DNA of 64,000 bases from Sipunculus nudus (lineage: Eukaryota; Annelida; Sipuncula; Golfingiida; Sipunculidae): NCBI GenBank assembly GCA_026874595.1, contig CM049313.1, forward strand, positions 25,848,008 to 25,912,007, read 5' to 3'. The stretch's first letter is position 1, and each line of letters begins with the position of its first letter. The notes beneath the pieces were generated by a model, which saw only the letters and a list, made by a program, of their open reading frames with translations, had not been told where the DNA came from and did no database searches. This document shows positions 50,560-61,361 of the stretch, one piece after another. Position numbers and translations under genes: made by a program.

Positions 50560-51110
50560 ATAGGCCCGCGTCATTTGCTTGATATAGGCCTACTCACGGT
50601 GTCACCGTGAGTGTTGCTGAAAAATTATAACCAGCGTAAGCGACACGATGTCAGTGAACATTTTCCCGCCAAAATAGTGATAAATGAAGTCATATGGGGT
50701 GAACTTTTACTACGGACCTCTTATTGGCTCTCTGGCTTTAACGCGTGACCGCTCCGCCAATCACAAGAACGTTTGCGTGGGCCAGGCACGTGTTTATGCA
50801 AATCAACGTGTCACATGGTTTAAATGCCAACATTGGTCAGTTGACAGTATGAATGTCGGGGGAACTTTCATTTAATCAGTTAATGCGACAGCGGTAAGCT
50901 TCCGCTTTATTTGAAATCAAATAAGAAACATTTCTAATTGCTCAATAATTTTTTTCAGCCTGTTTCGCCAGAACAACGAAATTTGATGGCGGTTTCCCGG
51001 CAGTTTTTCTACTCTCGCGCACGAGTGTAGCGATCGTTCCACGTGTATATATATAGGCACAACCTGACTAATTGTTAGGGCTCAAATTAGACGATCGGCG
51101 ACGTTGGGTA
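50560..51110 (+). promoter_or_regulatory. CpG-richer patch with a cluster of promoter-like motifs
   Basis: This stretch is visibly richer in CG dinucleotides than its surroundings. It holds a perfect dyad with 10-bp arms ACTCACGGTG and CACCGTGAGT around one T (50592-50612). It also holds CCAAT-type boxes in both orientations (ATTGG near 50723 and 50832, CCAAT at 50757-50761), an E-box CACGTG (50787-50792), an octamer ATGCAAAT (50796-50803) and a TATA-like run (51045-51055). It lies in the last, 15-kb intron. It could be an internal promoter, a promoter captured within a mobile element, or chance clustering. No coding exon is identified downstream of it other than the enzyme's last exon 10 kb away. 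Confidence 0.3.
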
Positions 51111-51599
51111 ATACCTTTCATGAATCATTATAGAAATTAAGTGCATCTAAAAATGTAATAGAAAGACTATTTTTCTAGCACATGAAGGCAGATTTTTACG
51201 GGCCCAGGTGCTTGTGGCAGATCATATAAAAAAATTAATTTGCAGATATGTCAAAAAAAAATTCCAGCCGCAGCCAAAAATCACGACCGGCCGGGTTAGC
51301 CCCAACACAGAACTTTTTAAGGATGGCCTAAGCACTTGGGCCAGGAAATGTGTACGATATTCTGAATTCAGGGGTGGTTGCAATTTTGAGTCATTTATAA
51401 TTGAAATAACACCAACAAATACTTGGGACCAAGAAAAGTGATCCTAAGTATTGGGTGGTCACAATTAAGGTGGATTCCAGTATAGTAGTTCCTCCTACAA
51501 CTTCATTATATATATGCTAGTTTTATGGTTATTTTTAGACTGGAAAATAGTTGTCTTGTCAGAAGTCAATATTTTATGTTTTACCATTGTTACAGGTGC
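51111..51599. other. Unassigned intron sequence
   Basis: No feature recognised. Confidence 0.35.
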
Positions 51600-52300
51600 T
51601 CTATTATGTGAAACTGGCGTAACTCGTGTTGTTGTTACATTCCGTACTGGTTGAACTCTTGTTGTCATGTTGGCCTTGAGTTTTCACGCTTGGTCGTGGG
51701 TCACGTGATGTGCCTGGTATGTGTAGATACACAGCGATGTCTTTCTAGAGAATTCCTGAAACCCGTGTTTACTGTTGAGTAAGGTCCTCATAGACTGTTC
51801 GAGAAGTGGAAGGTTCCCGGCTTAGGGTGTGAAGGTATATAAAGGGCTGTTTTTTAGAACCAGAGGGCAGACAGCAGAGCAGATACCAGCAGACGCAGAA
51901 GCTTGTGTCAGATTCTATAACCTTATCCAACGAATGCGGCAATTATACATTTTTAAAAATTTTCTCCTGGATTTTATACATTTGCACTTCAGTTTACTTT
52001 CTGTGTTGTTGCAAGAACTTTCCACTGGACTGTCATCATGATTCTCCGAGAGTTTACATTGAAAGGACTTATCTTGGTGACACTGTTGGTATCGAGGTAC
52101 TGTTACCATTATTTTTCTGTGTGATTGTATTGACTTGTTGCTATTACGCTGTGTTACTGTATAATTGTATTGATTTAGTGTATTGTATTGTTAGGGTTGT
52201 TTTAGGAATAAATTATGGTTATTTAAAAGAAAAAACCACTGACTTCTTTATTCATTCCCCTAGACATTTCCCGCTGCCGAGTGTTACAGAATCTGATTTT
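51600..52300 (+). mobile_element. Possible solo LTR with TATA box and poly(A) signal
   Basis: A strong TATATAAAGGG lies at about 51836, followed by a purine-rich leader with repeated CAGA motifs (AGAGGGCAGACAGCAGAGCA), and an AATAAA at about 52208. The block starts near TGTTGTTGTTACATTCC and ends CCGAGTGTTACA. Promoter, leader and poly(A) signal within ~0.7 kb and TG...CA ends fit an LTR. I could not find a convincing target duplication, and no internal retroelement genes are present. A cellular promoter with a short first exon is the alternative. Confidence 0.35.
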
Positions 52301-53029
52301 TTTTATCTCCATTACAAAATTTGTGTTCATCACGCATACGTGATCTGAATATATTAGGTTCCGTAACACCATCCAACTAAAATAAATTATTTTAATCAGA
52401 CATATCACCAAACTGGTGACGCTACCTATTATAATTTTTGCGTAGCATACATCCATGCCCATATCTCCAGAACCAAATGTGACAGCACCTCTGTATGGAG
52501 AAGAGTTGTGAGATCTTTCAGTTTATTCAGAATGTTTATTATTTTCTGATAACACTACGTCTGGCTTGAGCAAGTACATGTATGGGTACTTGATACTTGT
52601 ACTCAGGTTCACAATACAGAAGAGCGTCTTTTATCCGAAAGCCTTGGGGGACAAGCTTTTTGATGAAAGATCAATCGGATGAACCATTTCATATGAAATT
52701 GCTTTGGGAATCACCGTTATCACCGCCGTGTTTGAAACATTACCAGATACTGACTGACCCAAATTGATTAAGCTAGCCCATGATAAATGTGTGATAAATT
52801 GTAACATTTTTGATCAATTTAGTAAATTTATCATATGGAACACATTATTACATGATAATAAACTTATTGGTGAACAGCCCTGCTCTGAAAACAATCAGTA
52901 TTGTCCCTACATCATCTCACACGTGGTGTCCTTTGATAATTGGAATGACCTGCGATGACCTCGAAAGTGCTGCCATCTCTCGGCAGATAGGTTAACTATG
53001 GAAACCTTTATACATATACTGTATTTCTA
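52301..53029. other. Unassigned intron sequence
   Basis: A scrap at 52410-52480 (ACTGGTGACGCTACCTATTA) resembles a core unit of the HINE-like families; the remainder is not recognised. Confidence 0.35.
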
Positions 53030-53116
53030 TTGAATTTCTAGCGGGAGGATGGGTTTATGTACACAATTTTCTGTACACAGTTTTATTTCAAATAAATGAA
53101 ACAAAACGTAAATGTC

Positions 53117-53248
53117 ACTGATCGTAGATCTGTCGACATTGAATTCTCCGGTGAGGTCAGTTGGCTTGGTACTCGTGTCAAGTCTTGCAAGGATCGAAAG
53201 TTTGTCATCATCTGACAAGACATGACGCTTGCGCTTACTTGACCTCAT
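53117..53248 (-). pseudogene. Pogo/CENP-B-type helix-turn-helix fragment, minus strand
   Basis: Read on the minus strand from 53248, the frame gives MRSSKRKRHVLSDDDKLSIL, then ARLDTSTKPTDLTGEFNVDR and STISDI. Basic KRKR, a D-K-L-x-I-L helix and the F-x-V-x-RSTISDI recognition helix are the hallmarks of the psq/CENP-B N-terminal DNA-binding domain of pogo-like transposases. The similarity stops after SDI, where unrelated codons follow, so only about 44 codons remain. It is a different lineage from the fragment at 307-575, as the residues differ strongly. A domesticated exon is possible but no partner exon is seen. Confidence 0.6.
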
Positions 53249-54480
53249 TGACGAGTAAGAGTTAACAGTATGTAAAAATCATGTGGGGAACAATCAGGAT
53301 GAGTTGTAAATAGTTTTGACATTGACTATCATAATGGTTTAATCAGCTTCGTATCATGGTTTATATAAAGCTTTATAAACTCCACTAATGCTCACAGTAG
53401 TACTCAAGGCCTGGGCGACTACTGGAACGAAGATCAAAGCTATCCTTTTAAGCCACCCTGATCAAATTTGAGCCGAGGACTACACGCATAGGCGAGGCTG
53501 ACTTTATCACACAGGTCTACAAACTGCAGTCGGCTACTCAGTTATGGTCTGATGTAACATTTTGTTTGTACAAGTTAATGACCCTGGCCTCGACATTCTG
53601 ATTAAAGCGAGCCGAGGACAACCCCGGCCAGCGGGGCAGTGTTTTCACACTACGCTCGGGTGCACTAATCACTTGGCAGTATGTAACACCCCTGATCTGG
53701 CTACTGTTGTTTTGAATAAGATGATATTTTATACCATATTTATTCTGCATTTTTTGTCATTGTTCATAGTTAGCATAAATATTCCTCTATATATTTCCTA
53801 TGTACATGCCACAAATTAGGTCAATATTATTTAATTTCTTGAAGTTATAGGTCTGAATATAATGCACTTTGTAAAATAACAGGAAAGATATTTTCTCACT
53901 GAACATGATTATGGCTGAAGCAACAGACTTTTCTTTTTCAAGGATATAACTTTATTTAATCAAAAGTCAATTTTATACTGTTGAATTTGTAAAAAATTCA
54001 TATCCTTTATGTATATGCAGAGATGTAACTTTTGTAACTTTATTCAATCCAGCTCTTAATTTATTTTTAAAATATTATCAAGAGGACAGCCCTAAGTGGA
54101 ATGGACAATAATACCAGAAATAATACAATACCTGTATATTTTTAGACACCTGAAACTAGGTTGTTTCCAATTTATAAAACTGTTTCCAATGTGTGGCACA
54201 GTGTTTGTACTTATACTGCCATCATGCACTGCCACCTGTGAGTAGGCCTAAGAACTGCACTTGGAGACTCTTGATTGTTTTGTCATTGACCAGCAATCAA
54301 ACTTGCCAGTAACACTGGTGTAAAATACAACAAAGGAGCACTTTTTGTGATGTTTAAATAAACAATGATGTTTGAATATCAGTTGCATCTCATTTGTATA
54401 AATGGCAGGCATTGTGACATTGCACTTGTCAAGCACCACTTGACCTGATAAAGATGGCTAGAAAATGCTTTTCTTTTGAC
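53249..54480. other. Intron sequence including a B' core fragment
   Basis: At about 53757-54000 the text (TAGCATAAATATTCCTCTAT, CCTATGTACATGCCA, AATAATGCACTTTGTAAA-like) matches the B' cores near 21025-21230 and 37680-37860. The flanks show nothing recognised. Confidence 0.45.
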
Positions 54481-54499
54481 ATACAGCACCAGGTGAAGC

Positions 54500-54890
54500 A
54501 GGGTAAACTCCACAAAGCAGTGTACATACACTCTGAAAACAGGCAAAACCCCACAAAACAGTGTACTTACACTCTGTTAAACAGGCAACTGCCCCCCCAA
54601 ACAGTGTACATATATATACACTCTGCAAAACAGGCTACACTCCACAAAATAGTGTATATACAGTCTGCAAAACAGGATTATCTCCATAAAACAGTGTACA
54701 TACACTCTGCAAAAGAGGCTTCACTCCAGAAAACAGTGTACATACACTCTGCAAAAGAGGCTATACTCCACAAAACAGTGTACATACAGTCTGCACAACA
54801 GGCTTAACTCCACAAAACAGTGTACATACACTCTGCAAAATAGGCTATACTCCACAAAACAGTGTACATACACTCCACAAAACAAGGTAC
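54500..54890. repeat. ~45-bp minisatellite, about nine units
   Basis: Units contain CTCCACAAAACAGTGTACAT then ACACTCTGCAAAACAGGCT. Copies are spaced 42-47 bp because a TA dinucleotide run varies. Open frames on both strands through it are artefacts of the repeat. It is intronic. Confidence 0.85.
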
Positions 54891-55123
54891 ACAAAACAGA
54901 CACAGAATAGTTTTTACTGCTGCCAGAATATTAACAGAGTTTCGGTGGGGACAACATGAACTGGTCAGAACAACACTCTCACAAGAGGCCTGGTACAGAG
55001 AGTAGAGTCTGTTAAACAAAACCCTGATTCGACCTCATAATGCAGTGTGGCATAGAGTCAGTCAGGTAATTCTTCTTCACATCACAGTTCCAGTTCAGCA
55101 GTTTCAGGTACCCATGTATGTGT

Positions 55124-56206
55124 AATGCTACAGTCACAAATCACTAAATGCCGCCTGCCGGCGTGGTAACTGCCAGTTTTCACAAAAATTCGTCAGGTGG
55201 CAGCTCGGTGGCAGGCACAATCGGCAGGCGGCAGTCTGCATTTTAGACGCCGCTAGGACGCCGCTGAAATTTTAAGAAAAAATAAAAATTCTGTCTGCCA
55301 CCGGCCCATTTTTTCCAATTATGCCAGTCGTCAGGTCACCCGCCGGGCGCATTTTGAAGTCGCGCGGTGGCTATCAAGCGGCAGGCGGGCAGCAGCGCGA
55401 TTTTTATTCGCGGTCGTGGGGCTCGAGGTCCTTCAAACTTCGGTCGGCAATCGGTAGGATTTAACTGCCACTCTCTAGCATCCGGCCTGCTGCCGTTATG
55501 CTACCGACATGCCACCGTACGATTTCAAAATATCTGCCGGCGGCAGGGTGGAGATTGAAAGGCAGCTGGGAGGCCGCTGTCGGTGTTGGTAGGTGGCAGG
55601 ACAGCGATCTGCCGATTGCAGACTCCCGGACCCCTGAATATAAATCCAAGGCCATCCACCATACAACATACTCGCTTTGGGGCTGGCGCCTTGTCCTTTC
55701 CCTTGCCTTTAGGGGGCATCTTGTTGGAAGGAAATGGTTGATAATAATGGTTGATGGAAAATGGTTGATAATAAATGGTTGATGGTACACTTTGTAGTGA
55801 TAAGAGAGCAATCTAGGTTTATATATCCAACCGGGAAACAGACTGCCGCCATCAGATTATCGGGTGGGCACCGGCCGGTGGCAATTAGAAACGCCCGATC
55901 GTTGGCCGGTGGCAGGTGTAAATGGCCGGTGTCTGCCAGGTCACCAGGAGGTGGCAGGTAAAATCTGACGGCTGCCGGCCTGTAGCCTAACTGCCACCGG
56001 CCACACCCTGATGACGTCACACACACCCTTGAACTTAGACACTGCCTTGGGCCGCCCGGAGCCTGTCAGGCGGCCTTTTACAGGCAGTTATTTATGACCA
56101 CTCGCACCGATTTGCAAAAAATCGGCCAGCGGCATGTAACTTTAAGAATCTGCCAATGTCTAAAAATCGGCAGGCGGAAGTTTCACATTGTGACCGTAGC
56201 ATAAAG
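55124..56206. mobile_element. GC-rich inverted-repeat element
   Basis: Within AT-rich surroundings this ~1.1-kb block is rich in GGCGGC/GCCGCC and GGCAGG motifs. The left end reads ATGCTACAGTCACAAATCAC followed by GCCGCCTGCCGG. The right end read inversely gives ATGCTACGGTCACAATGTG and CCGCCTGCCG, so the ends are imperfect inverted repeats of about 40 bp. Target duplication is not clear. Frames on both strands are open for up to about 115 codons but repeat the same G/C-rich motif and look non-coding. Superfamily unknown. Confidence 0.55.
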
Positions 56207-56870
56207 AACTGTTACAAGAACCATGAAGATGATAGATGATTACGTCTGCATATATGCTGCAAAATCTTTTACTCTTTATCTCAAGAACCATTCCACAATC
56301 ATTACAAATTTTTTTAGTCATATTTATCACATGACTGACATGTCATATGACCTGCAGGTGGTGGACCTCTCTGTTAAGACTTTCTGTGATCCAGAAAGGT
56401 CTTTTCAACTTTCCTTCAGATAAGTCAGTATATCAGAACACTGTAGCCTTCAGATCATGTACAGCTCAGCTTGGTCAGCTGAGTGGACTCAACTCAAGTG
56501 AATATTGGTGTATTGGCCTGAAATTTTGGCATCCATGCTGATTTGATTTCTTTCTCATACACAAAACTGGTGTCCCCACCTACAATGATTTTTGTAAAGT
56601 GTATGTCCCTGCTTATTTCTCAGAAAGGAGAGATATATAATCCTGAAAATGTACATATCTTTTCATCTTGCATAGCTTTATCATATATAAGACATGTGGC
56701 ATCACCTACAGTTGTATTTTTGGTTTCATGCATCAGTGCACATCTCAAGAGTGGTTTGAAGTATGTGCCTGAACTTTTGCATGTCCACACATCTTTGATT
56801 GCTTTCTCAAACACAAAACTGGTGGTGCCACCTACAATCTTTTTTGTGTTGTGTACAGCAATGCCATTTT
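56207..56870 (+). mobile_element. Remnant of HINE-like core units (C/A-related)
   Basis: Phrases such as ATTGGCCTGAAATTTTGGCA, ACAAAACTGGTGTCCCCACC and TGGTGGTGCCACCTACAATC, spaced 120-160 bp apart, resemble the 3' units of the C element at 4180-4400. No ends are found. Confidence 0.5.
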
Positions 56871-59800
56871 TTAGCTCAGCTGACTGAAAGTCATCTGAGC
56901 TATAGCGATCACTCTTTGTCCGTCGTCCGTCTGTCCGTCTGTTAACCAGGCACAAATCGTAACCGCTGAACCTAGAACCTTGTAACTTGGGATTCTGAGA
57001 GGTCCATGAAAAATCTCCTTGGAAACCAGAAATTAGGTCTCTGTTACCCATATCCTTCGAGCTATGGGGCCCCAAAGTACCCCCCAGAAAAGTCAAAAAT
57101 TTCATACAAAAACTTCAATATCTCATTAACTACTTGACTGATGGTCATAATTTTTGGCATACATATTGATCATGAGATGTTCCATCACTTCCTGCAGACT
57201 GGTGGCGCCACCTGTATTTTTCGATTTTTTACAAATTTTTTTCTCTATTTTTGAGAACTTTAAAAATGTGAACATCTGTTAACCAGGCACAAATCGTAAC
57301 CGCTGGACCTAGAATCTTCATTCTCGACACACTGAGAAACCTATTAAAAGTCTCCATGGAAACCATAAATTAGATCTCTGTTACCCATATCCTTCGAGCT
57401 ATGGGGCCCCAAAGTACCCCCCAGAAAAGTCAAAAATTTCATACAAAAACTTCAATATCTCATTAACTACTTGACTGATGGTCATGATTTTTGGCATACA
57501 TATTGATCATAAGATGTTCCATCACTTCCTGCAGACTGGTGGCGCCACCTGAATTTTTCGATTTTTTACGAATTTAAAAATGTGAACAGCTGTTAACAGG
57601 GCACAAATCATAAAGACTGGACCTAGAATCTTCATTCTTGACACACTGAGAGGTCCATAAAAAGTCTCCATGGTAACCTGAAATAAGGTTTCTGTTACCC
57701 ATATCCTTTGAGCTATGGGGGGCTCCCAATAACCCCCCAGAATAATGGAAAATTTGATAAAAACAAACTGCAACATCTCAATAACTACAACACTGATGGT
57801 CATGATTTTTGGCATACATATTGATCAAGAGGTGTTTTATCAGTACCTGCAGACTGGTGGTGCCACCTGTATTTTTTCAAATTTTCACAATTTTTTATTC
57901 TCTATTTTTGAGACCTTCAGGATGTAGTTATCTGTCAACAGGGTACAAATCGTAAGGACTGGACCTAGAATCTTCATTGTTGACACACAGGGAGACCCAT
58001 GATAAGTCTCCATGGACACCTGAAATTAGGTCTCTGTTACCCATATCCTTTGAGCTATGGCACTCCAAAGTACAGCTCAGAATAATGGAAAAATTTGATA
58101 CAAAAGCTGAAGTATCTGAACTACTAATGCAGAGATCACCATAATTTTTTTCATAGATATTGATCATGGAGTGTTTCATCAGTTTCTGCAGACTGGTGGC
58201 ACCACCTGTATTTGTTCAGGTTTTTTTACAAATTTTTTCTCTATTTTTGAGACCTTTAAAGTTATGAACATCTGTTAACAGGGCACAAATCATTAAAACT
58301 GGACCTAGAATCTTCATTCTTGACACACAGGGAGACCCATGAAAAGTCTCCATGGAAACCTGAAATTAGGTCTCTGTTACCCATATTCTTTAAGCTGTAT
58401 GGCTCCAAATTACCCCCCAGAATAATGGAAAATTTGATACAAAAACTGCAGTATCTCAATAACTACAACACTGATGGTCATGATTTTCGGCATACATATT
58501 GATCATGACCTGTTCTATCAGTTTCTGCAGACTGGGTGCGCCACCTCTATTTTTTTCAAATTTTTACGATTTTTTTTTCTCTTTTTTTGATACCTTTAAA
58601 GATGTGGTTATCTGTCAACAGGGTACAAATCGCAACAACTGGACCTAGAATCTTCATTCTTGTCATGCAATGAGGCCCATGAAAAGTGCCTGTGGAAACT
58701 TAAAATTAGGTCTCTGTTACCCATATCCTTCAAGCTATAGGACTCCGAAGTATCCCTCAGAATAATGGACAATTTGATACAAAAGCTGAAGTATCTGAAC
58801 AACTAATGGGGAGATCACCATGATTCTTTGCATGGATATTGATGTTTGTAAGTGTTTTTATTAGTTTCTGCAGACTGGTGGAGCCACCTGTATTTTAGTA
58901 CCCGCCAAAACGAAGTTTTGTGGATACTATGTTTTTTGACCGGGTTCCTCCGCCGTTGCCGCGTTCGTTTCCAGAGAGCTCCTCTGGGACTTGATTTTAT
59001 GAGCTTTCCAAGCTCATATCTCGGGAACAGTTTGACTGATCAGGAAATAAAATTTATACTAATGTAGCCCTTGGATAGCTCTATAACATACACAAAAATG
59101 GTGGCGCCACCTGTAACCATGTTTGCACAGTGTCCATCTGTTCATCTGGCTTTGGTTAAAATCACTCATATCTCTGCAGTGAATTGACTAATTTACCTGA
59201 AATTCGGCATGCGTATACATCCTGGATAGCTTTCTTGATTTTATGACAGGTGGCGCCACCTACATTCTCATTCACGCTGATGACATCCAAGCTCATATTT
59301 CGGGAACCGAACGATCGGGCCAAAATTTTGCATGTGTATAGATCTAACATAGCTCTTTATCATACGCTAAACTGGTGGCGCCACCTGCAACCATTTTTGC
59401 ACAGCTTCTGTCTGTTTGTCTGCCGTGCAATAATGTCACTCATATCTCGGCAGTGGTTTGACATATCTGCCTAAAATTTTGCAGTTTTATACATCCTGGA
59501 TAGCTTTCTTGATTTTATGACAGGTGGCACCACCTACATTCACATTCACGCTGATGACATCCAAGCTCATATCTCGGGAACCGTTTGACCGATCAGGCCA
59601 AAATTTCGCATGTGTATAGATCTAACATAGCTCTTAATAATACGCAAAACTGGTGGCACCACCTGCAACCATTTTTGCACAGCTTCTGTCTGTTTGTCTG
59701 CCGTGCAATAAAGTCACTCACATCTTGGCAGTGGTTTGACATATCTGCCTAAAATTTTGCAGTTTTATGCATCCTGGATAGCTTTCTTGATTTTATGACA

Positions 59801-60693
59801 GGTAGCGCCACCTTTATTCTAGTTTATGCTGCAGACATCCAAGCTAATATCTCGGGAACCATTTGAACGCTTGGGCCAAAATTTTGCATGTGTATAGATC
59901 TCACATAGGTCTTTATTATACACAAAACTGGAGGGGCCACCTGCAACCATTTTTGCACATTTTGCACAGCGTCTGTCTGTTTGTCAGCCGTGGCCTAAAA
60001 TCACTCATTTCTCTGTAGTGGTTTGACATAACTGCCTAAAATTTTGCAGGTTTATACATCCTGGATAGCTTTCTTGATTTTATGACAGGTGGCGCCACCT
60101 ACATTCTAGTTAACGCTGCACACATCCAAGCTAATATCTCAGGAACCATTTGACCGATTGGGCCAAAATTGTGCTTGTGTTTAGATCTCACATAGGTCTT
60201 TATCATACACAAAACTGCAACCATTTTTGCACAGCGTCTGTCTGTTTGTCTGCAGTGGGCTAAAATCACTCATATCCATGTAGTGGTTTGACTTTTCTGC
60301 CTAAAATTTTGCATATTTATTCAACTTGGACAGCTTTCTGGATTTGTGGTAGGTTTCACAACCTACATACACATTTAGGCTGCAGACATCCATGCTAATA
60401 TGCAACATACCTCACTCTGTTTCCCCTTGCCACTCAATCCATGCCTCACTTCACCCTTCCACTCTGATTTGGCAGATACACGTAGTCACTTGTCGGCTAC
60501 CCGTATTCTAGTTTTTAAAGTTTACACATTTTTTCTCTATTTTTCAGATATATAAAGACAGACTAAATCTTGGCCTGTTGGTTACTCTATTTGATGCTTC
60601 AGTTGAATGGGTATCTACCATTCTGATGATAAAATTTCCTTTTGTGAATCTCTTCCCAGTCAGCTGAGCGTCATGACCCATGGGTCACTTGTT
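56871..60693 (+). mobile_element. Family B element with nested family A
   Basis: The head TTAGCTCAGCTGACT with partner AGTCATCTGAGCTA (56871-56899) and the tail TCAGCTGAGC, TGACCCATGGGTCA, CTTGTT (60660-60693) define a full element. Six ~330-bp core units carry CTGCAGACTGGTGGCGCCAC or one-base variants (for example near 57190 and 57530). The last unit is split by the A element at 58897-60511. The tail after it (AAAGTTTACACATTTTTTCT) matches the uninterrupted copies at 20695 and 63075. Confidence 0.8.
58897..60511 (+). mobile_element. Family A element nested in family B
   Basis: The left end GTACCCGCCAAAACGAAG with partner GTTTTGTGGATAC is the A hairpin with changes. The right end has GGCAGATAC, GTAGTCACTTGTCGGCTAC and CCGTATTCTAG (CTAG 60508-60511). 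Core units alternate as in the copy at 14098. The two uninterrupted B copies read GTATTTATTTTAAAG (about 20690) and GTATTTTTTTTAAAG (about 63061) at this place, so the insertion again went into a T run. Confidence 0.78.
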
Positions 60694-60715
60694 CAGGAGT
60701 AATGTTTGTGTAATT

Positions 60716-60864
60716 GGTGCATGTACTTGGTTCAATATGTCCCACATGTACTTGAAAAGTAATCAAGTACTTTTCCAATAATGGTCAAGCAAGTTATCAT
60801 GGAAGCATTATACCTGATGTATATCCCTTTGCATAGGTTTGCATTAGGCTTGTAGGCCTTGTTT
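60716..60864 (+). mobile_element. 5'-truncated family C right end
   Basis: The same tail as at 49250-49406: AAGTACTTTTCCAATAATGG, then GCATAGGTTTGCATTAGGC and the hairpin end AGGCCTTGTTT. It lies 135 bp before the last exon. Confidence 0.6.
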
Positions 60865-60999
60865 ATAATGTAAATGTTTTAAACCCTTGTACACATTGTC
60901 AACTACTAGTTTATTAGCAGTCTCATCGATTAATAAAAACAACACTTTAGCCCTTGTATAAAAATTTTACACATGCTTTAAATAATCATGTTATTACAG

Positions 61000-61118
61000 G
61001 TAAAGTGGCACCTTACAAACAGCTGACCGGAGGGATAGATTTCCGAACAGAGATTCCTAAGTCGGCAAGTGGAAAGATCCTTCGACGGCTGTTAAAAGAA
61101 GAGTACCTTAGCAAGTAG
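61000..61118 (+). CDS. 4CL-like acyl-CoA synthetase, last exon (A10 catalytic lysine)
   Basis: The acceptor TTATTACAG ends at 60999. The first two bases complete a Gly codon: [17 protein letters not shown]. The frame continues [28 protein letters not shown] and stops at TAG (61116-61118). [11 protein letters not shown] is the A10 motif; the Lys in SGK is the catalytic lysine that contacts the carboxylate and phosphate during adenylation. All key C-terminal residues are present, so the gene looks functional in this half. The last three residues LSK do not fit the SKL-type peroxisomal signal that firefly luciferase and many relatives have, so targeting by PTS1 is not supported. Confidence 0.96.
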
Positions 61119-61275
61119 ACAGCAAAGACAGATGTCTTAAAGTTTTACAGGATGGACTTACATTTGTATAGGGTATCTTGGTTTATCTTTTGTCTGGTAT
61201 TTTGATACATGTATGTCAAATGCATAAACTTTATTTAAGGACTATCTGGTTGGATTTTGTCCTTGGAAACATCTT

Positions 61276-61281
61276 AATAAA
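61276..61281 (+). terminator. Poly(A) signal AATAAA
   Basis: AATAAA lies 158 bp after the stop codon of the enzyme gene, in AT-rich 3' UTR sequence, and before the B element that starts at 61362. It is the first canonical signal downstream of the stop and the likely 3' end signal. Confidence 0.7.
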
Positions 61282-61361
61282 TTTTAAGAATTTTTTTTTA
61301 TATGGATATGTTTAAAACCTTGACATTTCATTTTAAATGAGCAAGATTTTTAAGTTTTTTA

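Noticed and set aside
54454-54807. 117-codon frame with YIHSAK repeats
   Set aside because: Product of the ~45-bp minisatellite; periodic in both strands.
55461-56026. Overlapping frames of 95-116 codons on both strands
   Set aside because: They result from GC-rich composition with few stops inside an inverted-repeat element and show no family motif.
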